A DNA stretch of 64,000 bases from Gloeobacter violaceus PCC 7421 (GTDB lineage Bacteria; Cyanobacteriota; Cyanobacteriia; Gloeobacterales; Gloeobacteraceae). Shown here piece after piece: positions 33,884 to 42,552 of this stretch. The position numbers and the translations under genes are program-made. The notes under the pieces are model-generated. The model did not search any database. It saw only the letters and a program-made list of their open reading frames with translations, and was not told where the DNA came from. The DNA is taken from NCBI RefSeq assembly GCF_000011385.1, contig NC_005125.1, positions 2,728,001 to 2,792,000 on the forward strand. The letters run 5' to 3'. Numbering within the stretch: the first letter of the stretch is position 1; every line of letters starts with the position of its first letter.

Positions 33884-34969
33884 TCAAGGATTGGTTCCGT
33901 CGTTGCCCGCCCTGGGGGTGCGCACCACGTCGCCGCGCACGCGGATGCGGCGAGCGGAGGCGCTGCTGTCCACCAGCAGCAAATGGGCCAGCTCGACATC
34001 GTCGTAGTTGACCAGGCCGAAGCGCCGACGCAAGTCCTCCAACTCATCGCCCGCCGCCCCCGGCAGCCGCAGCGGGTGGGTCTCCAGGCGCAGGCGGTTC
34101 TCGCCGCGGCGCAGCAGGGCGGCGGGAAGCCTGACGGCAATGTTGTCGCCGTTGAGATAAATCTTCTGCAGCGGCCGGTCGTTGAGATAGATGCGCAAGC
34201 CGTCCGGGCGGCTGCCGGCAAACTGGCTGAGGGCCGATTGGCCGGCGGCGACGGAGTGGGCCGTATCGAGGCCGATCAGCGAACCGATGCGCAGCGTCAA
34301 ATCCTCAGGTTCGCCGTCGATCTCGAAGGCGCGCTCCAGGCGCGGCCCCTGGGCCTGGAGACGAAATTCGCTGTAGTTGGCCGAACCATAGCCGTACTTG
34401 TCATCCCCCAGGTGGTGCACCCGGTCGTCGAGCACCACCAGACGCGGCGAGAGCCGCTCTAATTCCAGGCGGAACCCCCGGCGCTTGCCGCCCGCTGCGG
34501 CCGAAGGCGCGTAGTTGTCGGCCTTGGCGGTGAGGATCTTGCCAGCGCTCGATTTAGGTAGCTTGAAGCGGCCCTCACTGTCGGTGCGCACGCTCACCCC
34601 TTCATCCGGCAGCGACACTTCCACCCCCGCGAGCGGTTTGCCCGTGGCCCGATCGACCACCACACCGCTGTCGGCGCTCTCGGCCTGGATTTCACCCGGC
34701 CCCTGGCCGCGGGTCATCCCCATCAACCGCCCGGCCAACTTCTCGCGATCCGCACCGGTAATGCGGCCGTCGCCATCGCCGTCGGCCGCCCGGATCTGCT
34801 CGTCCTGCAACAGTGCCGTCCCCGCCAGGTAAGCGTCGATGGTCTCGATATCTTTTCCATCGAAGCGGCCGTCGCCATTGGCATCGCCGCTCTGGGCCAC
34901 CGCCGGGACAGCCAGCACAACTAGAACTGCTGCAATCGCGCTGAGCAAGGCATAGACGGCCACGGCCAC
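33884..34969 (-). CDS. Secreted protein with dockerin-like EF-hand pair and carboxypeptidase-regulatory-like domain
   Basis: A 361-residue protein from GTG 34967-34969 with a signal peptide (LLSAIAAVLVVLAVPAVAQ). Residues about 27-90 are two dockerin-type calcium loops: GDANGDGRFDGKDIETIDAYLAG and ADGDGDGRITGADREKLAGRLMG. Next is a carboxypeptidase-regulatory-like beta-sandwich (GVVVDRATGKPLAGVEVSLPDEGVSVRTDSEGRFKLP). The rest is a beta-rich region, with LRIYLNDRPLQKIYLNGDNIAVRLPAALLRRGENRLRLET resembling a sugar-binding or surface domain. It is expected outside the cytoplasm. No cohesin-like gene is visible in the window. Confidence 0.8.
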   Translation of the reverse strand: MAVAVYALLSAIAAVLVVLAVPAVAQSGDANGDGRFDGKDIETIDAYLAGTALLQDEQIRAADGDGDGRITGADREKLAGRLMGMTRGQGPGEIQAESADSGVVVDRATGKPLAGVEVSLPDEGVSVRTDSEGRFKLPKSSAGKILTAKADNYAPSAAAGGKRRGFRLELERLSPRLVVLDDRVHHLGDDKYGYGSANYSEFRLQAQGPRLERAFEIDGEPEDLTLRIGSLIGLDTAHSVAAGQSALSQFAGSRPDGLRIYLNDRPLQKIYLNGDNIAVRLPAALLRRGENRLRLETHPLRLPGAAGDELEDLRRRFGLVNYDDVELAHLLLVDSSASARRIRVRGDVVRTPRAGNDGTNP

Positions 34970-35074
34970 AATCCGAAGCGACCGCCTTCAATCTAATCGA
35001 TGGGGCAACGAACGGCAGGTGGGATCGAGCCCCCGCAAGCGCAGTAGGATGGAAATACACTATGAAGTTTTGTA

Positions 35075-35383
35075 ATGTCTAGCAACTGGTTCCGCAATCT
35101 GTTGATGTTTGACGGATTCCTCGCGCCCGAGCGCGAAGTGCACAGTGAAGCCCCCCGCACGCAACCAAAGGCGGCGGCTCGCGCGGCGCTGGCGGTGGCT
35201 CCCGAGCAACCCAAAAAGCCTTCCCCCCAAATCGGGCCGGCTATAGTGCCGGAGGAGCGCGAAGCTTCGGTCGTTGCCGCCGTTGTCGAAACCGAGCTTG
35301 AAAAGCCGCAGGCTGAGCCACCGCTGGAAGCGCAACCGGTGGCCGACTGGCAGCGCATCTTGGGCTGGACCGGCCGGGATTGA
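35075..35383 (+). CDS. Hypothetical protein, proline/alanine-rich
   Basis: A 102-residue frame from ATG 35075. The sequence is low-complexity: APRTQPKAAARAALAVAPEQPKKPSPQIGPAIVPEEREASVVAAVVETELEKPQAEPP. Both ends carry a short tryptophan-containing segment (NWFRNLLMFDGFL and ADWQRILGW). No strong ribosome site is present. It is likely to be a disordered linker protein or a regulator; I do not recognise a family. Its status as a gene is moderately supported by its third-position GC and lack of an overlapping alternative. Confidence 0.5.
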   Translation: MSSNWFRNLLMFDGFLAPEREVHSEAPRTQPKAAARAALAVAPEQPKKPSPQIGPAIVPEEREASVVAAVVETELEKPQAEPPLEAQPVADWQRILGWTGRD

Positions 35384-35530
35384 AACTAAAGCAATTGCAA
35401 AATGCTTTAGACTGGCCCCATGGGCGAGTATCCGGTCGATTCGAAGGACATCGAAAGTTCGCAGCAAAGCTTGCACTCCGCGGGCCGAAGGGTTCCCGGC
35501 GACCGGACAAAGACCCGCCACGGAGTTTCT

Positions 35531-35839
35531 ATGAGTGCTGCGGGTTGGGTGGGATTAGAGTCTGTGGCTGGAAAACTCGGTTTATCGATTTCGGAATTAT
35601 TGGAGCAGATAGGACGCGCTCGGCTCGTCGTACTAGATAGCCGGTCTGTGTGCGGTGAGCAGTCGGTTGGGGACATCGTCACAGAAAATCGAATGCTGCA
35701 CCGGGCCATTGCAGGCATAGATCCCTGGCCCGGTATAGATCAAGCCTGGCAGCGGGGACAAAATTTTGAGCCGCATGCCGTCGAAGACGATGTTGCCGAG
35801 GCTTTGCGCGAAGTGCGCGAGGAGCGGGCTTCTTCGTAA
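35531..35839 (+). CDS. Putative antitoxin of a PIN-domain toxin
   Basis: A 102-residue protein from ATG 35531 with GGAG six bases upstream. The N-terminal region GLESVAGKLGLSISELLEQIGRARLVVLDS reads like a helix-turn-helix; the C-terminal acidic helix (EDDVAEALREVREERASS) could be the toxin-binding part. Its stop codon TAA is directly followed by the GTG start of a PIN-domain gene, with no gap, as in VapBC-type operons. The longer frame from 35420 has no ribosome site. Antitoxin function is inferred from position only. Confidence 0.7.
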   Translation: MSAAGWVGLESVAGKLGLSISELLEQIGRARLVVLDSRSVCGEQSVGDIVTENRMLHRAIAGIDPWPGIDQAWQRGQNFEPHAVEDDVAEALREVREERASS

Positions 35840-36274
35840 GTGCGCGTCTTTCTGGACACGAACATTGTTGTCAGTGGGGTAATCACTCCCAACGGATCGC
35901 CGGGGCGGATCTTGCACGCCCTACGCGAGCGACGCTTTGAGTTGGTTAGTTGTGTTGAGCTGGCCGAAGAAATCGTCTCAGTCTTTGGACGCCCGAAGAT
36001 CCGGCAGCGCTATCCCCACGCAGTCGAGGCGTTGGAGCAAATATTGGCTTTGCTACTGAGCGAAACGTCTATGGTCGTTTGTCAAGCAGGACCGTTGCCG
36101 ACCATCTCCGATCCGGCAGATGCGGTTTTACTGGCAAGAGCAGCGGCTGGTGGCGCCGACTATTTTGTGAGCGGCGACAAGTCGGACCTTTTGGCTTTGG
36201 ACATGTATCAGAACATCAAGATAGTCAGTGCCGTCCAGTTTCTCGAAATTCTCGGCGAAAACCCTGTTTCGTGA
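35840..36274 (+). CDS. PIN domain toxin (COG1569/VapC-like ribonuclease)
   Basis: A 144-residue PIN protein from GTG 35840. It has the acidic catalytic residues in order: VFLDTNIVVSGVI (Asp), VELAEEIVSVFGRPKI (Glu), SDPADAVLLARAA (Asp) and ADYFVSGDKSDLLAL (Asp). The last motif is the typical 'D..V.GD..L' PIN ending. PIN toxins are Mg2+-dependent ribonucleases that cut tRNA or mRNA. It is coupled to the upstream putative antitoxin gene and ends 40 bases before the convergent cyclophilin gene. Confidence 0.88.
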   Translation: MRVFLDTNIVVSGVITPNGSPGRILHALRERRFELVSCVELAEEIVSVFGRPKIRQRYPHAVEALEQILALLLSETSMVVCQAGPLPTISDPADAVLLARAAAGGADYFVSGDKSDLLALDMYQNIKIVSAVQFLEILGENPVS

Positions 36275-36313
36275 ATTAGGAGCCTACCTCCTGCGCCACT
36301 GCGGTTCGCCTGG

Positions 36314-36997
36314 CTAGGGAGTCTTGGGGACGGCTCCGGCGGGTGGTGCGGAGGTCTCTGCGGCCTTGAGAATCTTGTCGCCCGCCCGGATAGCGGCCAC
36401 TACCTCCATGCCGCTCACCACCCGCCCGAAGACCGCGTAGCGGCCATCCAGGGCGCGGATCGAGGGGTTGTCGGAAAGGGCGATATAGAACTGGGAGCTG
36501 GCGGAATTGGGGTTATTGTCCCGTGCCCAGGCAAGCGCACCTTTGCTGTGGGTGAGCACCGGCGGGGTGGTCGTTTCGACGATGCGGCCGTAGACGGGCT
36601 CCTTGGCACCGGTGGGTTTGATTTCCAGCGGAATCGTGCGCTCGCGGCCGGTGGCCGGGTCGATAAAGCCGCCGGTGCCGTTGCCTTTGGGATCGCCGCC
36701 CTGGATGACAAAATCGGGCACCACCCGGTGGAAGACCAGGCCATCATAAAATTTGCGCTTCACCAGATCCAAAAAATTACCGGCGGAGACCGGGGCGTTC
36801 GGACCGTCCAGTTCGAGCACAATCGCTCCTTTAGTCGTGTCGAGCTTGACGTAGGCCTTGGAAGTAAGCTGGGGCAGAGTTTTGATCCGATCGGGCGAAG
36901 CGGCGGCCGGGATCGGCCCGGAAGGCGGGTCCGCCGCCAGAGCAAGACCGGGAATCACCAGAAGTAAGGCGAGGGCTGAAGCGCACAGTCGAAGCAT
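36314..36997 (-). CDS. Secreted cyclophilin-type peptidyl-prolyl cis-trans isomerase
   Basis: A 227-residue protein from ATG 36995-36997 with a signal peptide (ASALALLLVIPGLALAADP). The cyclophilin core is YVKLDTTKGAIVLELDGPNAPVSAGNFLDL, FYDGLVFHRVVPDFVIQGGDPKGNGTGG with the active-site Arg, ALAWARDNNPNSASSQFYIALSD and VFGRVVSGMEVV. It speeds proline isomerisation during folding of exported proteins, in the periplasm or lumen-equivalent space. Confidence 0.93.
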   Translation of the reverse strand: MLRLCASALALLLVIPGLALAADPPSGPIPAAASPDRIKTLPQLTSKAYVKLDTTKGAIVLELDGPNAPVSAGNFLDLVKRKFYDGLVFHRVVPDFVIQGGDPKGNGTGGFIDPATGRERTIPLEIKPTGAKEPVYGRIVETTTPPVLTHSKGALAWARDNNPNSASSQFYIALSDNPSIRALDGRYAVFGRVVSGMEVVAAIRAGDKILKAAETSAPPAGAVPKTP

Positions 36998-37110
36998 GCA
37001 GACACGTCCAAAACCACCGCAACGATGGTAAAGCAATGCCCCGCCCGCCGCCACGGCGATCCCCTGGCGAAGCTAACTTAGAGAAATCAGCAAAGCAACG
37101 GAGTCAAGGC

Positions 37111-38625
37111 ATGGAATTTGAAGCGGTCCGGATCTCTCCGGGGAAATATCGGGGGGACGCCCTGCTGGTGGGCCTGTTCCAGGACGGGCCGGAACCGGCC
37201 CTGGCCCTGGCCGCCCTCGATGCGGCGGTGGCGGCGGTGGTGCTCGAAGTCATTTCCGAAGAAGAATTTAAACCGAAAAGCCGCCAGAAGCTCACGGTGC
37301 GCGTGGGCGGCGATACCGGCCTGCGCAAGGTGGTGCTGGTGGGTCTGGGCGAGCAGGCCAAGTACAAACCCGAGTCGCTGCGCCAGTGCATCGGCGAGGG
37401 TGCCCGCACCCTCAAGGCGATCAAGGCGACCACCGCCGGGGTGTGGGTACCGCCCCTGGGCGAGGGCGGCGAAGAGGCGACCGTCGAAGCGCTCGTCGAG
37501 GCGATCCGCTTGGCCCTGCACGAGGACAGGCGCTTTCGCTCCAAAAAATCGGACAGCGAAGAAAACGGCAACAGCAACAACGGCGGCGAGAACAAATTGA
37601 CCAAAGTGAGCCTGGTGGTGGCGGGCGAAGGCGACTACGCCGCGGCCGTCCGCCGGGGCAATATCCTGGCCGAAGGGACGATCTTTGCGCGCGAACTGGT
37701 CTCCGCCCCCGCCAACTACGTCACCTCCGTCACCCTGGCTGAGCAGGCGACAGCGATCGCCGAGGCGAACGGCCTGGAGTGCGAGATTCTCGAAAAAGAA
37801 GATTGCGAACGGCTGGGCATGGGTGCGTACCTGGGAGTGGCCCAGGGCACCGATTTGCCGCCCAAATTCATCCACCTCACCTACAAACCCGCCCACAGCG
37901 CCCCGCGCAAGCGCATCGCCATCATCGGCAAGGGCATCACCTTCGACTCGGGTGGACTGTCCATCAAACCCGCCAAGGGCATGGAATTGATGAAAGTCGA
38001 CATGGGCGGGGCCGCCGCCGCCCTGGGAGCCGCCAAGGTCCTGGGGCAGCTCAAACCCGACATCGAAGTGCACTTTATCGTGGCGGCCACCGAGAACATG
38101 GTCTCGGGCCACGCCATCCACCCCGGCGACATCCTCACCGCCTCCAACGGCAAGACCATCGAAGTCGACAACACCGACGCCGAGGGACGGCTCACCCTGG
38201 CGGACGCACTGGTCTTCTCCGAGAAACTGGGCGTCGATGCGATTGTCGATCTGGCCACCCTTACCGGCGCCTGCGTCGTCGCCCTGGGTAACGACATCGC
38301 GGGGCTGCTCACCGAAAACGAAGAACTGGCCCGGCAGATCCGCGCGGCGGGTGAGGCGAGCGGCGAGAAGTTCTGGCAACTCCCCATGGAAGAGAGCTAC
38401 TTCGAAGGGATGAAGTCGGTGGTGGCCGACATGCGCAACACCGGCTCGCGCGAAGGCGGCACGATCACCGCGGCGCTCTTTCTCAAGCAGTTCGTCGAGA
38501 AGACCCCCTGGGTGCACCTCGACATCGCCGGTCCGGTGTGGACCGAAAAGCAGAAAGGCTACACCAACCGGGGCGGTACCGGCTTCGGCGTGCGCACGCT
38601 GGTACGCTTCGTGCTGGCGCAGTAG
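37111..38625 (+). CDS. pepA: Leucyl aminopeptidase PepA (M17)
   Basis: Two-metal cytosolic aminopeptidase of 504 residues. The start is ATG 37111 with GGAG seven bases upstream. The C-terminal catalytic half shows GKGITFDSGGLSIKPAKGMELMKVDMGGAAAALGA and the M17 signature NTDAEGRLTLADAL, with the metal-binding Lys, Asp and Glu. The linker between the domains contains a low-complexity charged stretch (SKKSDSEENGNSNNGGEN) that is longer than usual. PepA may also bind DNA in some bacteria. Confidence 0.96.
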   Translation: MEFEAVRISPGKYRGDALLVGLFQDGPEPALALAALDAAVAAVVLEVISEEEFKPKSRQKLTVRVGGDTGLRKVVLVGLGEQAKYKPESLRQCIGEGARTLKAIKATTAGVWVPPLGEGGEEATVEALVEAIRLALHEDRRFRSKKSDSEENGNSNNGGENKLTKVSLVVAGEGDYAAAVRRGNILAEGTIFARELVSAPANYVTSVTLAEQATAIAEANGLECEILEKEDCERLGMGAYLGVAQGTDLPPKFIHLTYKPAHSAPRKRIAIIGKGITFDSGGLSIKPAKGMELMKVDMGGAAAALGAAKVLGQLKPDIEVHFIVAATENMVSGHAIHPGDILTASNGKTIEVDNTDAEGRLTLADALVFSEKLGVDAIVDLATLTGACVVALGNDIAGLLTENEELARQIRAAGEASGEKFWQLPMEESYFEGMKSVVADMRNTGSREGGTITAALFLKQFVEKTPWVHLDIAGPVWTEKQKGYTNRGGTGFGVRTLVRFVLAQ

Positions 38626-38739
38626 CGGCGGACGGTCTATTGGGCTGGGTGGATTAAGAAGAGAGCCCAGAAATTCCCCCCTGGACAATCGGACATATCC
38701 CGACTGAGCTCTGTCGTGTTTCCCTCTGCCCCGAGAATA

Positions 38740-38761
38740 CACGGCGGGGCTTTTCGCCGTG
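38740..38761. terminator. Hairpin between convergent pepA and trpA
   Basis: CACGGCG and CGCCGTG form a 7-bp stem around GGGCTTTT. It lies between the stop codons of pepA and trpA and may serve both, but no T-run follows on either strand. Confidence 0.35.
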
Positions 38762-38778
38762 AGCCCGCTTAATGTTCC

Positions 38779-39609
38779 TTAACTTTTTACAGGAAGAGTT
38801 TGACTGGCCTTTTTCAATTGGCGACAGAACTCAGCGAGCTGCCCGAGGCGCTCTTCCGGGGCAGCGGTGGCCAGCAGTTGCACGCAGGCGGAACCGACAA
38901 TGACGCCGTCGGCGCCCAGGGAAGCCACTTCGTGGGCTTGCTCAGGAGTGGAGATGCCAAAACCCACGGCCACCGGACGGGTGGTGAGGGCGCGCAACTG
39001 GGCGAGGGACGTGCGCACCGAGGAGGCGACCTGGGTGCGCGCGCCGGTCACCCCGGTGGTGCTCACCAGATAGACAAAGCCGGTGGTGCGCTCGGCGATC
39101 CGTCTGAGCCGCTCGGGGGGGCTGGTCGGTGCCACCAGCCAGATGACGTCGAGCCCCTGGACGTTCGCGGCCGTCTGGAGCGCATCGCCTTCTTCGACGG
39201 GCAGATCCGGCACCAGCAGGCCGCTGGCGCCACTGGCGGCGAGCCGCTCGACAAATGCTTCGATTCCCACCGCCAGGATCAAGTTGAAGTAGGTGAAGAC
39301 AATCAGCGGTGCGCGCAACTCGGGGGTGAGGCGGGCCACCAGATCCAACACGGCGCCGGGGGTGGTGCCCCGGGCGAGGGCGCGGGTGGCCGCCGCCTGG
39401 ATGGTCGGTCCGTCGGCGAGCGGATCGGAGTAAGGCAGGCCCAATTCCAGCAGATCGGCACCGTTGCGGTCGAGGGTGAGCAGCGCCTCGGCGGTGGTCT
39501 CCAGATCCGGGTCTCCCGCGGTGATAAACGGGATAAAGGCGACTTCCCGCCGCGCGTGCAAGGCGGCAAAAACGCGGGCGATGCGGCCGGGGGAAGCGAG
39601 ACTGGACAT
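38779..39609 (-). CDS. trpA: Tryptophan synthase alpha chain
   Basis: Cleaves indole-3-glycerol phosphate to indole, which passes to the TrpB subunit. The 276-residue protein has VAFIPFITAGDPDLETT, ADLLELGLPYSDPLADGPTIQAAATRAL with the catalytic Glu and Asp, and GFVYLVSTTGVTGAR and VAVGFGISTPEQAHE, the phosphate-binding loops. The start is ATG 39607-39609 with AAGGAGA seven bases upstream. trpB is not in the window, so the trp genes are scattered, as is usual in cyanobacteria. Confidence 0.96.
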   Translation of the reverse strand: MSSLASPGRIARVFAALHARREVAFIPFITAGDPDLETTAEALLTLDRNGADLLELGLPYSDPLADGPTIQAAATRALARGTTPGAVLDLVARLTPELRAPLIVFTYFNLILAVGIEAFVERLAASGASGLLVPDLPVEEGDALQTAANVQGLDVIWLVAPTSPPERLRRIAERTTGFVYLVSTTGVTGARTQVASSVRTSLAQLRALTTRPVAVGFGISTPEQAHEVASLGADGVIVGSACVQLLATAAPEERLGQLAEFCRQLKKASQTLPVKS

Positions 39610-39711
39610 GGGCGTTCTCCTTGGGTGGCGCGGGGGTTCCCGGCGGCGGGATCGGTGTTAACGTTGATTGTGAAATATGAAGCGGCGATGCCGTTACCGT
39701 CCGGTGACAGT

Positions 39712-40131
39712 ATGCAGGAAAGCGAGTCCAATCGGCCATCCTACGGCGATCCTCCCTGGTTGACCAGCGACGACGACACCGTGGCCAAAGCCCGCGCCCA
39801 ACTGGTGGGCGACTACAACATGTGGGTGCAGCTGAGCGGCGGCGACCGGGAATTGGCCAAACAAATTCTGATCAAAGATTTCCCGCGCGGGCCGTTTGAG
39901 GGGGGGTCCGACGAGAATCTGCGCGCCCACCTGGCGGGCCGTTTTCCGTGGCTGTGGGCCTACACCGCCTTTCAGTACCGCGCCGGTATTTTTAATACGA
40001 TCACCTTCATCATCATGTTGGCGGGGCTCATCTACATCGCCCTTGTCTACGTCCCCCGCGATCAGCGCGCCAAGACCACCGGTTCGCTCGACACCGCCCC
40101 CGCCCTCCTCGCCGTCTCCCGCCCGGGATGA
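39712..40131 (+). CDS. Small single-pass membrane protein
   Basis: A 139-residue protein from ATG 39712 (an in-frame ATG at 39688 is an alternative). About 90 soluble residues (SDDDTVAKARAQLVGDYNMWVQLSGGDRELAKQILIKDFPRG) precede one membrane helix, FNTITFIIMLAGLIYIALVYV, then a short tail. Its stop overlaps the start of nanE as ATGA, indicating translational coupling. The longer frame running upstream from 38800 is antisense to trpA. Function unknown. Confidence 0.75.
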   Translation: MQESESNRPSYGDPPWLTSDDDTVAKARAQLVGDYNMWVQLSGGDRELAKQILIKDFPRGPFEGGSDENLRAHLAGRFPWLWAYTAFQYRAGIFNTITFIIMLAGLIYIALVYVPRDQRAKTTGSLDTAPALLAVSRPG

Positions 40132-40859
40132 ACGCCGTGATCGCCCTGCGGGGGCTGATTGTCTCCTGCCAGGCTCCGGAGGGTTCTCCCCTGCGCGACC
40201 CGACGATCATCGCCGCCATGGCCGCGAGCGCTTGTTTGAACGGGGCTGTCGCCGTGCGCATCGAATCGCCCGAACACATCCGGGCGGTGCGCGCCCGCGT
40301 GGATGTGCCGATCGTGGGTCTCTGGAAGCGCCCCTACGCGGATAGCGCCGTCTACATCACCCCGACTTTTGGCGATGCGGCGGCGGTGGCCCAAAGTGGC
40401 GCCGATATTGTCGCCATCGACGCCACCGGCAGACCCCGGCCGGGGGGCGAGTCACTGGCGGAGCTCATTGGGCGCATCCACTGCGAACTGGACAGGCCCG
40501 TGCTCGCGGATGTGGCCACCGTGGCCGAGGGCGAAACGGCCGCCCGCCTCGGTGCCGATATTGTGGTCACGACCCTGTGCGGCTATACCGAGGCGACCCT
40601 CGGCACACCGCTTCCAGCTTTGGACCTGGTGGGAGCGCTGGCCGGACGGCTTACCGTACCGGTCTGGTGCGAAGGGGGGGTGCAAAGCCCCGAGCAAGTT
40701 GCCCTTGCCTTCGCCCGCGGCGCCCGGGCGGTGGTGGTGGGCACCGCTCTGACGGGCCTCGACGCGCGCGTGCGCGCCTTTGCCGAGCGGGCCGTGTCGC
40801 CCGCGGTGCGGACAGATCCGGGTACGGCTTTTCACAATCGGGCCAACCAGTCGCTATGA
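40128..40859 (+). CDS. nanE: N-acetylmannosamine-6-phosphate 2-epimerase
   Basis: A (beta/alpha)8 protein of 243 residues that interconverts ManNAc-6-P and GlcNAc-6-P in sialic acid or amino sugar use. Motifs are GLIVSCQAPEGSPL, VPIVGLWKRPYADSAVYITPTF, ADIVAIDATGRPRPGGESL with the catalytic residues, LADVATVAEGETAARLGADIV, TTLCGYTEATLG and VWCEGGVQSPEQVALAFARGARAVVVGTAL. No other nan gene is in the window. It is coupled by ATGA overlap to the upstream membrane protein and followed 33 bases later by guaA. Confidence 0.93.
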   Translation: MNAVIALRGLIVSCQAPEGSPLRDPTIIAAMAASACLNGAVAVRIESPEHIRAVRARVDVPIVGLWKRPYADSAVYITPTFGDAAAVAQSGADIVAIDATGRPRPGGESLAELIGRIHCELDRPVLADVATVAEGETAARLGADIVVTTLCGYTEATLGTPLPALDLVGALAGRLTVPVWCEGGVQSPEQVALAFARGARAVVVGTALTGLDARVRAFAERAVSPAVRTDPGTAFHNRANQSL

Positions 40860-40892
40860 TGTGCTGAATAATCTTTCGGTGAGCGCACTACC

Positions 40893-42548
40893 ATGACCTC
40901 CAGCCCGACCGCCGCTGCACGGACCGAAGGGGAAGCCGCCCCCACCGTGCCGACCCAGGTCGAAAGCGGAACCGCCCAGCGCCCTGGGCTCGCCCGCGAG
41001 ATGGTCGCGATCCTCGATTTCGGTTCGCAGTACTCGGAGTTGATCGCCCGCCGCATCCGCGAGACCAAAGTCTACTCCGAGGTGCTGAGCTACCAGACGC
41101 CAATCGCCGAAATCCGGCGCCTGGCCCCCAAGGGGATCATCCTCTCCGGCGGTCCCAATTCGGTCTACGAGGCCTACGCGCCCCAGTGCGATCCGGCCCT
41201 GTGGGAGCTGGGCATTCCGATCTTGGGCGTCTGCTACGGGATGCAACTGATGGTCCAGCAATTGGGCGGGGCGGTCGAGCGGGCTGAGCGGGCCGAGTAC
41301 GGCAAAGCTTCGCTGTTTATCAACGATCCGACGGACCTGTTCACCAACGTCGAAGACGGCACCACCATGTGGATGAGCCACGCCGACTCGGTCCTGCGGA
41401 TGCCCGAGGGTTTTGAGCTGTTGGCCCACACCGAGAACACCCCCTGCGCCGCCATCGCCCACCACAGCCGCCACCTCTACGGTGTGCAGTTCCACCCGGA
41501 GGTGGTCCACTCGCGCGGCGGCATGGCCCTGTTGCGCAACTTCGTCTACCACATCTGCGGCTGCGAACCCGAGTGGACGACCGCCGCCTTTATCGAGGAG
41601 GCGATCCGCGAGGTGCGCGCCCGGGTGGGCGACAAACGGGTGTTACTCGCCCTTTCCGGCGGGGTCGATTCTTCGACGCTCGCCTTTTTGCTGCACCGGG
41701 CGATCGGCGACAACTTGACGTGTATGTTCATCGACCAGGGCTTCATGCGCAAGAACGAGCCCGAGCGGTTGGTCAAGCTTTTCAAAGAACAGTTCCACAT
41801 CCCGGTGGCCTACGTCGATGCGGCCGAGCGCTTTATTGTCCGGCTGGAGGGGGTGAGCGACCCAGAGCAAAAGCGCAAGATTATCGGCGCCGAATTTATC
41901 CGGGTATTCGAGTCGGAGTCCCAGCGGCTCGGGCCTTTTGACTATCTGGCCCAGGGCACGCTCTATCCCGACATCATCGAGTCGGCGGGCGAAAATATCG
42001 ACCCGAAGACCGGCGAGCGGGTGGCCGTCAAGATCAAATCCCACCACAACGTCGGCGGCTTGCCCGAAAATTTGCGCTTCAAGCTGGTCGAACCGCTCAA
42101 GCGACTCTTCAAAGACGAAGTGCGCCAGGTGGGCCGCGCCCTGGGGCTGCCGGAGGAAATCGTCCAGCGCCAGCCTTTTCCAGGACCGGGTCTTGCCATC
42201 CGTGTGCTGGGAGAACTCACCAAGGACAAAGTCGACATCCTGCGCGAGGCCGACTTCATCTTGCGCCAGGAAGTGAACCGCTCCGGCCGCTACAACGACT
42301 ACTGGCAGTCGTTTGCGGTGCTGCTGCCGGTCAAGACCGTGGGGGTGATGGGCGACCGGCGCACCTACGCCTACGCCCTCGCCCTGCGCTTTGTGACCAG
42401 CGAAGACGGCATGACCGCCGACTGGGCGCGGGTTCCCTACGACCTGCTGGAGCAAATCGCCAACCGCATCGTCAACGAGGTGCCGGGCATCAACCGGGTG
42501 GTGCTGGACATCACCTCCAAGCCGCCCGGCACGATCGAGTGGGAGTAA
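40893..42548 (+). CDS. guaA: GMP synthase (glutamine-hydrolysing)
   Basis: Amidates XMP to GMP. The 551-residue protein starts at ATG 40893 and has a Ser/Thr/Ala-rich N-terminal extension of about 35 residues before the class I glutamine amidotransferase domain ([29 protein letters not shown] with the nucleophile Cys, and the catalytic HPE in [11 protein letters not shown]). The ATP-pyrophosphatase domain has the P-loop [17 protein letters not shown]. The C-terminal dimerisation domain ends [12 protein letters not shown], the usual GuaA terminus. The extension is longer than in E. coli GuaA. Confidence 0.97.
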   Translation: MTSSPTAAARTEGEAAPTVPTQVESGTAQRPGLAREMVAILDFGSQYSELIARRIRETKVYSEVLSYQTPIAEIRRLAPKGIILSGGPNSVYEAYAPQCDPALWELGIPILGVCYGMQLMVQQLGGAVERAERAEYGKASLFINDPTDLFTNVEDGTTMWMSHADSVLRMPEGFELLAHTENTPCAAIAHHSRHLYGVQFHPEVVHSRGGMALLRNFVYHICGCEPEWTTAAFIEEAIREVRARVGDKRVLLALSGGVDSSTLAFLLHRAIGDNLTCMFIDQGFMRKNEPERLVKLFKEQFHIPVAYVDAAERFIVRLEGVSDPEQKRKIIGAEFIRVFESESQRLGPFDYLAQGTLYPDIIESAGENIDPKTGERVAVKIKSHHNVGGLPENLRFKLVEPLKRLFKDEVRQVGRALGLPEEIVQRQPFPGPGLAIRVLGELTKDKVDILREADFILRQEVNRSGRYNDYWQSFAVLLPVKTVGVMGDRRTYAYALALRFVTSEDGMTADWARVPYDLLEQIANRIVNEVPGINRVVLDITSKPPGTIEWE

Positions 42549-42552
42549 GGTT

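Noticed and set aside
35000-35060. tRNA- or tmRNA-like 3' end (GGCTCGATCCC on the minus strand)
   Set aside because: The T-stem would have a mismatch, and no acceptor, D- or anticodon arm can be folded around it.
37087-38742. 551-codon minus-strand frame opposite pepA
   Set aside because: Antisense to pepA, with a His/Gly/Asp/Val-rich composition typical of shadow frames.
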